A program made the position numbers and the translations under genes. Below, piece by piece: positions 9,310 to 19,316 of a stretch of DNA of 27,456 nucleotides (positions within the stretch are counted from its first letter, which is position 1; the number at the start of each line of letters is the position of its first letter). Under the pieces are notes generated by a model. It was not told where the DNA came from and ran no database searches. It worked only from the letters and a program-made list of their open reading frames with translations. This stretch comes from Poteriospumella lacustris (lineage: Eukaryota > Sar > Chrysophyceae > Chromulinales > Dinobryaceae): contig SMOI01000399.1 in NCBI GenBank assembly GCA_008000375.1, positions 1 to 27,456 on the forward strand, given 5' to 3'.

Positions 9310-9958
9310 ATGAATCCTTACGAAACTCCAGGAGGCAAGAAAGAATTGGTGAAAACCATGCAAGCTGAAACCGCAAGAGATCATGACGGTGAAACACCAC
9401 AAGATTCAGAAGTTGCGCGTTTACAAAGCGAAGTTGACAAAGAACGAGCAAATCAGCCCCATGCTCAGGTTGATCCCCATTGCTTTTCCCAGGCCGCGAT
9501 GTACAGCAAACCTTTACGTCCATTCCAAGATCATTCCAAAGATTCGTCAAGCCAAGTCACGGAAGAAGCTCAAGTCCCGTCAACAAACGATACTTCAGAG
9601 CAACGGATGTCCCAGCAATCGTCCATGAAGCCAAGTTTGACCAAATCTACGCGAATTGATACTGGCGTGCCTTCTGAAGGTGAAGACGCCCGCTCCCAAA
9701 GCATCCTTGTCCAGGGTATCGTTGAAAGCGCGGGGGAAGAAACGATGGCACCTGTTGCGAATAGAACAGTCCAGGTAAGTTCTGGTCAATTTCTAATTAT
9801 TCGCTCTTTGCAGACCAACTGATTGGTTTGATATATGCAACGCATTCAAGGTTTCCAAAGATGTCATTGAAGCGGAACAAGATCGTCTGAATTCTAAACG
9901 TGCCGCTACTGCCAACGAATTCGAAAAGACGCCTCATTTTGCCGTTGTCGACAAGTAA
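9310..9958 (+). CDS. Hydrophilic protein of unknown function (190 residues)
   Basis: Exon 1 is 9310-9774 and exon 2 is 9851-9958. The 76-nt intron starts GTAAGT at 9775 and, to keep the frame, ends TTCAAG at 9850. The product has no hydrophobic segment and is rich in Gln, Ser, Glu, Asp and Lys. The segment QDSEVARLQSEVDKERANQ and the end VSKDVIEAEQDRLNSKRAAT look helical and charged. They faintly resemble late-embryogenesis/seed-maturation type desiccation proteins, but I would not assign it. A stronger acceptor (pyrimidines then GCAG, ending at 9813) would give a stop after two codons and a 157-residue product. It is the only confident plus-strand gene and converges on the ferlin gene. Confidence 0.65.
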
Positions 9959-10540
9959 AACTGAGAACCTCGGTCAATCATACACGATGAAATGCACGTG
10001 AAACCACTTTAACGAATGATATACTTCATCCTTTGCCAGAGTATTGTGTTCCAAACGTGAATCATGTAGATTCTATCCAGTCGCAGGAGAGGCATGACTT
10101 TTCGTTTCAATCGGACGAAGCATGTTTTGACGAGTGGATGATATTCATACCCACACCATAGCTTCATGAACCTGATGAGCGGCACAACTCACAATTCACA
10201 ACTCGCATCCTCGTCGACAACCGATTCATCTGAAGGAATAATAATACCGCGGTGAACCGAAACAACCCACAGCGTTCGTTCAACAAACCCTCTCGCAGTT
10301 CAATGATTTCATTCCTTTCACCCAGAAAGACTCTAACAAGCAATTCCTTGTTATCAACAAGTAACCCATAACCCATTTCCACACGGCGCCCGTCACTGAT
10401 TCAATCAAACGAATCCCCGCCGTTTGGCACTCCTCGATCCGGGATCGTCGTTGACGTCGACGTTGTCGTCGCTTCTGACGCCATTATGTACGTTTTTATC
10501 GCTACACGAACTGTCTATTACCACATAGTCTAAACGAACG
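9959..10540. other. 3' flank of the plus-strand gene
   Basis: I see no supported gene. The sequence is A/T-rich downstream of the stop, then has GTCGACGTTGTCGTCG-like simple sequence near 10450-10475. The outermost, weakly matching part of the foldback may begin near 10475. Confidence 0.5.
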
Positions 10541-10718
10541 GATGATCGTGGACTTGGCAAGGCGTATGACGTGGCCTGCCAAGGGATGGTCATCGGACAA
10601 GGGATGGTGTTTGTAAAAAGAAATAAATAAACGGAACATATAGATGACCGAACACTAACTAAACTCTATGAAGTAGACCTTGATTCATGTGTTTCTTGTT
10701 TGTGTTTGTTTTGTTTTC

Positions 10719-10846
10719 TGTTAGGTTGGCGTTGAATCTGGTTGCTCACCAGACAGGACGCTTTGAAGAGAAAGGAAACCCTGAAGAGTTTCCTTCCCGC
10801 AAAGCTCTGTCTGGCGAGAAACTAGATTCAACGCCAACCTAACAGA
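10719..10846. other. Long near-perfect hairpin (core of the foldback)
   Basis: The arms 10719-10740 and 10825-10846 are perfectly complementary over 22 bp. Inward, pairing continues with one G-T wobble and two mismatches through CCAGACAG/CTGTCTGG, then CTTTG/CAAAG after a small internal loop. The tip stem is AAGGAAAC (10773-10780) with GTTTCCTT (10789-10796) around the loop CCTGAAGA. An RNA from either strand would fold into a stem of roughly 50 pairs, the shape of a small-RNA precursor. Confidence 0.9.
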
Positions 10847-10999
10847 AGCCTAATGCAAGCATAACAAAAACAAACAAACAAAGAAGAGAAAACCGCACTA
10901 CTAAAGATCTACTATTTATATTGTTGTTTAGGTCGAGTCGGCACCTTTTTGTGCGTCGTTTCTTTTCTTACACCATAACTCCTTTGGCCCGTTGAGCAT

Positions 11000-11029
11000 C
11001 GTTGCCAGACAACGGCAGGACGCCCTGCC
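11000..11029. other. Two adjacent small stem-loops
   Basis: CGTTG (11000-11004) pairs with CAACG (11010-11014). Immediately after, GGCAGG (11014-11019) pairs with CCTGCC (11024-11029) around ACGC. They lie in the right arm of the foldback, 220-250 bp beyond the ferlin stop codon, and could act at the ferlin mRNA end. Function is not established. Confidence 0.6.
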
Positions 11030-11251
11030 AAGTCCACGATCCATTGTTCAGTGTGAACGCTTACAAGTTGACCAGTGTTACGGCTACTCCCAAAGTGCCC
11101 ACATGGCCGTCAAAAAAGGAACGAACGAACGCCAACCAAAAATGAAAAACAAATGACAAAGAAAAGAGAAAAAAGGGGAGGAAGGGGCAGGGACCGGGAC
11201 CGGGGCCGCAGGCGTCCAAGAAGAGAGTCGTCAATCGTTGCCGTCATCTCC

Positions 11252-14200
11252 TTAATACACGACAAAAATCAAGTTGATGATGATGTTCAAGAACGGTTGG
11301 CAGAAAATCATCAGCACAATGAACGCTGCACACAACAAGCAGCAGAAAAACTGTGCACACAAGGCTGGACCGCACAGCTCCGAGCCCATCACGAACGGAT
11401 TCCTGCAGGACAGACACAGACACAAACACAGAGATGGACAACGTTAGAGAACACACAGGCAACCAACCAATCAGGAGACACACGCAAGACGCGACACGTA
11501 CAGGGAGAACTTCAAGCGACCCACAGGAGGTGGCAAGAAAGGATTCGTGTTGGGTTCCGAACGCGCCGCACCGACCGCCATCACCGTCGCTTTGTCCTTG
11601 GGCCAAATTTGAATGCTGTAACAGATCGAACCCATGGGCGTCACCTTCGTCGGGTCATTCTTGTCGCGATTCTCCAAGTGATACCAAGCGGAATCGTCTG
11701 GATCAATGTCCCATAGACCCGTCATGTTCTTCAGCGACGTGATGAATTCCTTCGCCTCGTCGTCGTCGTCTTTCTTCTTCTCTTCCTCCGTCTTCTCCAA
11801 CGCTCCACCATTCTCCAAATCGTTAGCTTCGCCATCGGCATTCAAGAGCTTCTCCTTGCTACCATCCGCCGCCGCATTGGGATCGGCGGGTTTGCGCCAG
11901 AAGAGGATCGGGGAATACCAAGGAGCGGGTGCGGTACCCGCCGCCTTCGCCGCGGCATCTTCCTCCGCTTTCTTCTTCGCCACCAATTCCGCCAACCGCG
12001 CTTGACGCTTCGCTTCAATCTTCTTGAAATTGGTCTTCTTGGGCTTCGCCAACAGCATCTTCCGTTGTTGCTTCGACGACGACAACGCCACGTTGCTGGG
12101 CAAGGCACCCATGCCGGTGTCGTTGAAGTGATCGTCGTCATCGTCGTCGTCGGAATCCCGCTGCTCACGATCGGGAATCAACTGTTTGCCCTGCGCGTAA
12201 TTGGTACCCGACGACGCGGTCGCAGCCGTTGTCGCACCAGCGGTAGGAGACGACACCGTACCCGCCGTGGAGGTCGGAGACGTCGGCGTCTCGCCAATGA
12301 CGCCAAATCCATCCAAATCCGCCGTCTCGTCCTTCTCTTCCTCTTCTTCTTCCTCCGGAGGAATGTCATCGCCGGTATCGTTCAACAACAAATCTTCCAA
12401 ATTCGCCCGCGATTTCTTCGCCCGCTTCGCGGCCCGTTTCGCCGCCATGCCTTTCTTCTTCTCGAAGAGTTTGATGGCGATGTTCCGCTTGTACGCCTTG
12501 CGGTAGTACGGCCCCAGGTCAATCATACCTTCACCGGCACAGTCGGACCATTTCAACAAGTCACGGTCCCACAATTGAATGTGCAAATACGGGAACTTCA
12601 TCGCGCGGGTATTGTGCCCCAACTCCACATCGAACAACATGCGATAATTCCACGAGGCCTTGCCCTTCTTGGCACGCCAATGGGTATCCGTCTCTTGGAT
12701 ATCACAGCCTTCCGGCCAGACCTTCACAAAGAGATCCGACATGCCTTCAAAGGTGTCCTGCGGAGGCACATTCTTCGCCTTCCAGACGACCACGCGGACT
12801 TCGAAGATTTGCTTCGGGGGCAACGCGATGTCATCCGGCGGGAACGTCGAATCCTGGGCGGAGCTCAAGATATCCACCCAACATTCGAATTTACCACGTT
12901 CTTGCGAGATGCCCGGCACATACAACCCACGTCGTTCGACCGGCTTCGTCGCCAACCGCACCTTGGAAGGGTCGGTGGCATCGTCACCCGGTTTGATCAT
13001 GTTCTCTTGGCCATAATCCTGCCAACGGGCATCAAACCAACGATCTTCCAGATCAATCACCGTCGAGCCAATGACGTCGTCAATGCCAATCAAATCCTTG
13101 TCGTAGACATGCACTTTCAGTTGCGAGATACCGGGCAACTGGGTCTCAAACGTGATCATCTTGTAGAAATCCACGTCGACGGCATCGTCGACGGCGTTCT
13201 CGCGGTCGTTGAAGATCTTCTTGCCCAACGAAACCTTCAGATACGGATCCGAGTTCTGTGGTTTGCCAAAGATATCTGTGTCCAACGCTGCCAGTTTCAC
13301 TCCGCGCAAGGCATACAACCGAATGCAATACGTCGTGGGCTTCATCAACGCATCCATCAACGCCTTGGGCAACAGCGACGGCGCGTCTTTGTCTTCAATG
13401 ACCCGGCACAAGCCTTTCAACCGACCCACACACTTCAACGTCGAGCCCAAGAAGCCATTGACCTTGCCCCGCATCAACGAATACGTCTCGAACGGCGTCG
13501 TCAAGAACTCGGATTCCAATTCGTTGTCCAATTTCGTACGTCCCACCGACCACGCCGGAGGTTGTTCCCCTTCGTCGGGAATCAAATCGGGATCGACAAA
13601 GGCATCGTTGGGGTTCGCTTTGCGTTTCACCGTCGAGCCATCGGTATTGATATGATGCAAGGCACCAAAGATACCCGCCCCGGTGTCATCGACGGCAATA
13701 CGATCTTGAATATACGACGTCAACTGCGCGGGTTCGTGCAAGGCGATGAAATCATCTTGTTGGCTTTCCAAGTCACGCTGGTTCTGCTTCTCCATCATTT
13801 CAATGGCGATGGCGTCTTGGTTCTGCCCAGGCAACACTAATCAACACACACACACACAAGACACGCAAGACACAGAAGACCGTCGGTAAGCAAAACCAGA
13901 CTCACAAGACTCATTCAAGCACAGACAACAGTCGTGGCGACACACAACAACGGACACGTACCATCCATACCGGCATCGCCTTCCACCGCACGAATGTTGC
14001 CATCCAAACCCGCCGAATCACCCAAATTCTTCACAAACAAGTCCGTGCACGGGGCAACATACGTCGTGGTGTCCCACGGCAACTTCGTCGACAAATCGAT
14101 CTGGCAGACACCCACCACGGGCTTCAAATACCCACCCAACCGGGTGTCCCGGGCAAAGATCGACAACGGGGTCGAGAAAATGGATTTCTCGGGCAATTTC

Positions 14201-17200
14201 ACGGGCAACACGATCTTCTCAAGGTAATTCGGGTCACTGGCGGTGGGACGCTTCGAGGGCGCCGTCGCGGACTTGTACGCGGTACCAAAGCTCTGCAATT
14301 CGATCTCCAAAAACGGATGTTGCATCTCTTGGAAGTTGAACGGGGCCAAATCACGCATACCGATGACCAAGAACTCGATGAAGGCATCGCGGGTCGGCGG
14401 TTGGATGTTGATATCGTCGTCGGACAGGTTCATGATGTTGATCGGGGTGCCATCGTTTGGCAGCGCTTTCTTCTTCGTCGATGGACCCAGCAGGGGCACG
14501 GGGAGATTCAACGCACTCGAATTGTTGTTGGCGGGACCATCGCTGGCATGGCCATCGGTGGGGATCAATTCAATCATCACCAGCAATTCACCTTGAGAAT
14601 CGTTGGGGACTTCAAAGAAGAACGCCTTCCAGACGGGGTCCGGCAGGTAATCTTGGTATTTCTCGTAATTCGCACGCGACGCGACATCGTACGACGTGAC
14701 GACCGCGTCTTTCAGGTAGAACACTGTCGTCCCCAGATAATCGTCGCCATCCATATCGGAGTCAAACAACCGCAACACGACCGGGGGCGCCAACGCATAG
14801 TTGTCATACTCAGGCAGCAGCATGTTGTTGAAGATCATCGTCTGGTAATACGTCGGGAACAGCGTCTTCTTGCGTTTGAACGACACTTTCTCGTCTTTCA
14901 TCAGCTTCACCTTCACGTACGGGTCACAGAGCCCATTCGCATCCGCCGCGGGCAAATTGCGTCCCTGGTACAAATGGACACGGACTTGGTGGGCACGTCC
15001 CTTGCGGGCTTGTTCAAAGGTATGTTTCCATTGCGCCTTGTTCGCTTCGGCCTCTTCCACCAAGCCAAAGCCAATCTGCAACAGAATCTGACCCGGAAAC
15101 ACATTGTCCGACAACGCATCAATCGATTTGTCTTCACGTAACAGGTACCAATCCGCCGACGCAGTGAAACCCAACAATTTCTTCTTTTGTTTGCCCACGG
15201 CGGTCGGATCATCCACGACGGCTTTCAAACGGGTGTAACAAATCGGTTTCAAGTCTTCTCGGAGAAGATAGACAAAGATATCGGGGATTTGATCCAAATC
15301 CGTCGGCAATTCCAGCTGATCGGCCTTCAACCATTCGTTCCAACGACTGAGACCGTTCTCGTTCTTCACCGCTTGTGTCGAGACTTCATCAATGCCCATC
15401 GAGATCTTAATGCGCATGTTGTCGCCAATCAACCCCTGTTTCGGGATATCCACACCCGAGAAGACCAAGGCTTGCAAGGTATACTTGGCGGTCGTGGGTT
15501 CTTCCGCCTTGGACAAACCCTTCGGCAACTTCAACCGGAACGGTTTCACTTCGCCATTCAATTCTTTCGCTTTCTTGCCCGGGGGCTTGTCCACAATACG
15601 CATTTTCATCAGCACACGGCCTTTAAACGTCGACGCCTTGTCGGGGGTGTTGTTATAGTACTCGGACCAATCGATATCGGCGCCCAAGGTCTGTTTGGCC
15701 TTGCGGGCGATCTCCTTGGCACCCTTTTGCAGGTTGTCCAACAGTTTGCCCTGTTTGAACTCCGGTGCACCATAGACGTTATACCAACGAGGTTCCAAGG
15801 TCTGGCGTGGGGCATTCTTCACTTGATTGAACTTGGCAATGACGTGACCGATGACTTCGTTCTCGAGGTCGTCTTTGTCCAACACGGTCAGTTTGATCAC
15901 TTGCGTCATCGTCGGCACCGAGACTGGGTACCACAACTGCGAGTTCCAGACCGGGTTGATCATCTTCCGGGATTCGCCCTTGACCGTCTTCACCGGTGAT
16001 TTCAACGGTTTCCCACCGCCAAAGGACAACGTCACAAAGGCATCGGTACCCGCTTTCTTTGCCTTCAAAGCGCCAATGCCCACGGCACCGTCCATCACGG
16101 GCAAACCCTCGGCCTTGTACAAGTCAATCACCAAGTATTTCCATTCTTTCACCATCGTCGGGGGTGCCAACACCATCGTACCAATGTCACCACCCGCCGC
16201 CGCTTCCTTGGCGATCTCCTCGGCGCGTTCTTTGTCTTCGTCGTGGACTTTCATCTTCTCGCCGGGACCAATGATCGCAATCGTGATCTTCAAATAGCCC
16301 TGGACACCGACGTCCTCCGCATCTTCATCGTCCATCAACGCCACCCATTGACGATACACTTCATGGTCCTTGTTGCGGGTATACACCAACGACGCATCGA
16401 TCGCATAGGCACCAATCATCGTGTTCATCGCCCCCATCATGCCGGAATCAAAACAGGCGATACGAATGAAGCCGTTTTCAAAGGTTTCTTTGTCCATGTT
16501 CTTCATGTTGAAGATGAAGACTTCGTCGAAGACACACGACGTCACTTGCTTGATCACTTGCGTGTTGCGCTTTTGGCCAAAACACTCGACGTAGACGATG
16601 GGATCCGAGGTACCGTCGAAGTTCTCGGCTTTCAAATCACGCGCTTCAATGATGTGCACTTGGATTTGATAATCACCGTCTTTGATTTCGATATCGGAGA
16701 GTTCCTTGCGGTGTTCTTCTTCCTTCGCCTTCTTCGCTTCTTCCTCTTCGGGGGTCAGAGGCTTTTCGACTTCTTCTTTTTCTTGTTCGTTGTCTTCCTC
16801 TTCGGCTTCTTCGTCTTCCTTCTCGACCACCCCCAGGGTTTTACCCACCGTGGACAACCCTTTGGTCAATTGGCCAAAGACAGAACGTTCTTTCTTGGCC
16901 TTGTCGGCCATCATTTGTTCTTTCACCTTCACATTGAATTTCCACTGGACGCGCAATTCAATTTCACCGCGATCGACACCGTCGGCCTCGAGCTTCTTGT
17001 TCATCAACTTGTACCACTGTTGACGCGGCTTTTGATCGTCATACGAAGACAAATCAATGGTCACGCGACCTAAGAAGGTCGCGGTGTTGACATCGTTGTG
17101 ATCTTCGACGGTGACCTTGATCGACAACGACGCATCGACGACGCCTTCAAAGACCACTTCTTCGTTCCACTGGGGATTCAACGTCTTCCGGATATACTTC

Positions 17201-18020
17201 GTGTATTTCTTCGGTTGGCCTTCAATTTCAAAACGCACTTTCGGATCCGAGGAGGCCGTACCATACAACAACGGTTTGTCCGCCGCTTGCAGCTTGCGCG
17301 CTTGTACGGCGAAGATATGCACCGTGTTGGGGGCTTGTTCGTCCATGCCCGGCTCGTTCATCAACTGGTTTTCTTCATCTTCCGTCGCGGCCGCAGCTTC
17401 TGCACCGATGTCGGAACCCAACAAGGGAGACGTCGCCGTAGCCGAAGCGGAAGACGGTGGCATGTTGAAAGAGACGCGCACATGCACCTCACCAGACACG
17501 TGCACAGCACGACCGGATGGTTCCAGGGGCACCCACAGGTCACTCACGGCTCCTTCAGGGTTCACACTATCCAAATGCACGGTGGCGACACCCAGTAGTG
17601 TTTCCGATACGGCCAAGGGCGCCTTGCTGACAATGGAAATCGACACGTTGGGCAAATCTTCGGTGGTATCCAAGTCATAAGTTGTGCCTGTCAAACAAAA
17701 AGACAAACAGAGAATCGTAAGAACTCATGTGATAACACTTGGTAATTGCATCGATGAACAGAAGAAAACCTACCGAAGGTGAAGGTTTCATTCCACACAG
17801 GAGCCAAAGTATCTTTCTTGATTTTGGTGGAATAGGCTTCCTTCTTGATTTCGCGACCACCCAAATCCGTCAAGCTGACCATGGCCGCTGGATCAGATTT
17901 TCCATTTTTAGAAGCAGCAGTCAAATTGCGTGCTTCAATCACTTCGACCGTCAGTAGACGACGATCGCCGGACCCTTTCGGGCCTGGGGTGCGATCCACT
18001 GATTTAAATCGATTCAACAT
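11252..18020 (-). CDS. Ferlin: multi-C2-domain, tail-anchored membrane protein
   Basis: Four exons: 18020-17774, 17687-13962, 13836-11502 and 11402-11252. All junctions are GT-AG and restore the frame, giving 2152 residues, as long as animal ferlins. Ferlins use tandem C2 domains in calcium-dependent vesicle fusion and membrane repair. C2-like domains lie at about 22-155, 203-301, 421-546, 596-726, 816-921, 981-1081, 1184-1286, 1492-1599 and 1666-1779. Several keep calcium-loop patterns such as NGLCDPYVKV and FDSDMDGDDYLG. A Glu/Lys-rich linker is at about 350-415, and a long charged low-complexity linker at about 1785-2040. The motif PPPVGRLKFSLNPF precedes a Cys-rich hydrophobic segment (about 2117-2150) ending VVY, the typical ferlin C-terminal anchor. 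The anchor is encoded by the separate last exon. I saw no DysF domain. The ATG at 18020 is the first in frame with the first C2 domain. Confidence 0.92.
11403..11501 (-). other. Ferlin intron 3 (99 nt)
   Basis: It has a GTACGT donor and a GTCCTGCAG acceptor on the minus strand. It splits a Leu codon in KFSL/NPF. Reading through it meets a stop after nine codons, which would remove the membrane anchor. Confidence 0.9.
13837..13961 (-). other. Ferlin intron 2 (125 nt)
   Basis: It has a GTACGT donor and a TGATTAG acceptor on the minus strand. A short CA/TG repeat lies next to the acceptor (about 13844-13858). It falls within a Val codon and joins GDAGMD to LPGQNQ. Confidence 0.88.
17688..17773 (-). 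other. Ferlin intron 1 (86 nt)
   Basis: It has a GTAGGT donor and a TTTGACAG acceptor on the minus strand. It interrupts the first C2 domain within a Gly codon directly after ETFTF. Confidence 0.9.
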
Positions 18021-19316
18021 CGAACTGGTTTTCTTTGCAGAAACACCAAGAAGAAGAATCGAAAATTAAATATTTTCGGTGTGGATCGGCTAAACACAAT
18101 CTGAATTGGTCTCCTCCAAACAGCCTGTTTTCCATCTCTCGGTCACATAGCAAGCCAACACAAAACAGAAGCGGCGCGGATCTCGCCTCGTTCACAGTCG
18201 TTCAGGCGAAAAAAAAAAAGATATCTTTTTCTCGCCCCGGCCGACCCTCTGTGAGGATTCCTTCATTTTTCCTCGGCTTTTCCGCCAATCACAAACTTTG
18301 CTTCCATGTGGGTTAATCTGGGTTGGCGTAGCTGGCCTCATCTCTCCCAGCAGCAACAGCATCATATGCCATATGATCAAATCTGATCATTGTTTACCGT
18401 TTACATACCGCTGTACGAAAAGGAAGCCTTTCAAGCACTTGGGATCGTATTTGTTGAAGATCCTTGTAGCTCTTTTCCCGGTTTCTCGAGGTTTCACTCA
18501 TATATATACTGTGCAGTACATACTGTACCTTGCGGGTTTCACTCATGTCAAGTGTTGTTGTGACTCTGATCCTCTACCTCAATTCCATGAATGCTGAATC
18601 GTTAACCTATTCTGATCGCTTTCATCAATGTGCAGCGTTTCAACAAATCTGTGACCCCGACGGCGAGAGCCGTGAAGGTGGTGGTCGATACTCCTGCCGC
18701 GCCTTACTTCATCACGGTTGTGCGATCATGGAGTTCCTATTCGATGATGGCTTTACAATGCAAACGTCTCTGCCAATGGAACGACAACGAATAATGTGGG
18801 TGTTCGTCAAAACGAATCCGTCGCCATCGCCGTCGTCATTACGCCTACGCGATGCGTCTAGTCCTGTTCAACACAGCGTTTAGCACATCGGGCGCCACGA
18901 GCTACGTTCGATGATCAAAGAGATCACTTCGCTATCGCAATCTCAATCGCATATCGTACGGAGTGAGTGGTTTTGGGGGTGGGGAGTGGCTGTGGCACCA
19001 CCTGCCCACACGGCGGACCGCCCGCCTTTCTGAATCGCTCAGCGTTCTTCTTCTGCTTTGCTCTTTGATGCAGCATCCGCATCCGTACACAACAACCCCC
19101 CACACTCCATTTGTAAGTACTGGTAAATCGTGCATTCCCAATGCACCGTCACCATGAGCAGTGGTGTGGTGCTTTGTCGCCTTCGCAGCCCCGTTGGCAG
19201 GAGGACCGGCGAACGCAGATGCATACTGTTGTTTGCGGGTGAAAAGGAACCAGGAGCACTCGCCTCTCCTCGGAGCACTCGGAGGAAGGACGCCGTGACG
19301 TGCACACGTCACGTGA
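18021..19316. other. Intergenic region upstream of the ferlin gene
   Basis: It contains the presumed ferlin promoter, an A11 run near 18210, small palindromes such as CATATGCCATATG near 18364, and a repeated GGTTTCACTCAT (near 18490 and 18535). A possible small plus-strand gene is listed separately. I see nothing else. Confidence 0.5.
18545..18883 (+). CDS. Candidate small secreted protein
   Basis: An ATG-started frame of 112 residues. Residues 1-18 are hydrophobic with a small-residue end (LYLNSMNAES), like a signal peptide. The next 45 residues carry four Cys (29, 36, 51, 59), and the C-terminus is Ser/Pro-rich. I recognise no family. The frame is short and has no intron or flanking support, so it may be chance. 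The Cys pattern and hydrophobic start are the only arguments for it. Confidence 0.3.
   Translation: MSSVVVTLILYLNSMNAESLTYSDRFHQCAAFQQICDPDGESREGGGRYSCRALLHHGCAIMEFLFDDGFTMQTSLPMERQRIMWVFVKTNPSPSPSSLRLRDASSPVQHSV

Larger units (their letters stand above)
10541..11041. repeat. Imperfect foldback (inverted-repeat) element, about 500 bp
   Basis: The left arm from 10544 reads GATCGTGGACTTGGCA, and the reverse complement of the right arm ending at 11041 reads the same, with 21 of 22 bases matching across 10544-10565 and 11020-11041. Similarity continues inward on both sides with gaps, including ATGGTGT then AAGAAA near 10604-10626, AGTAGA near 10672, and TTTGTTTG near 10703. It reaches the near-perfect core hairpin at 10719-10846. 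The two arms are thus diverged inverted copies of one sequence centred near 10785. This could be a miniature inverted-repeat or foldback transposable element, or a long-hairpin RNA locus. I found no clear target-site duplication, and the outer limits are uncertain. Confidence 0.7.

Noticed and set aside
12002-13840. A 612-codon plus-strand frame opposite the ferlin gene, and similar long plus-strand frames at 2230-3123, 14317-15141, 15187-15999 and 22868-24022
   Set aside because: Arg/His/Gln-rich antisense shadows of real minus-strand genes with strong third-position bias.
11471-17706. Two separate C2-domain genes (11471-13837 and 13915-17706)
   Set aside because: Neither has an ATG start at its 5' end. 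GT-AG introns at 13837-13961 and 17688-17773 join them in frame with a first exon into one ferlin.
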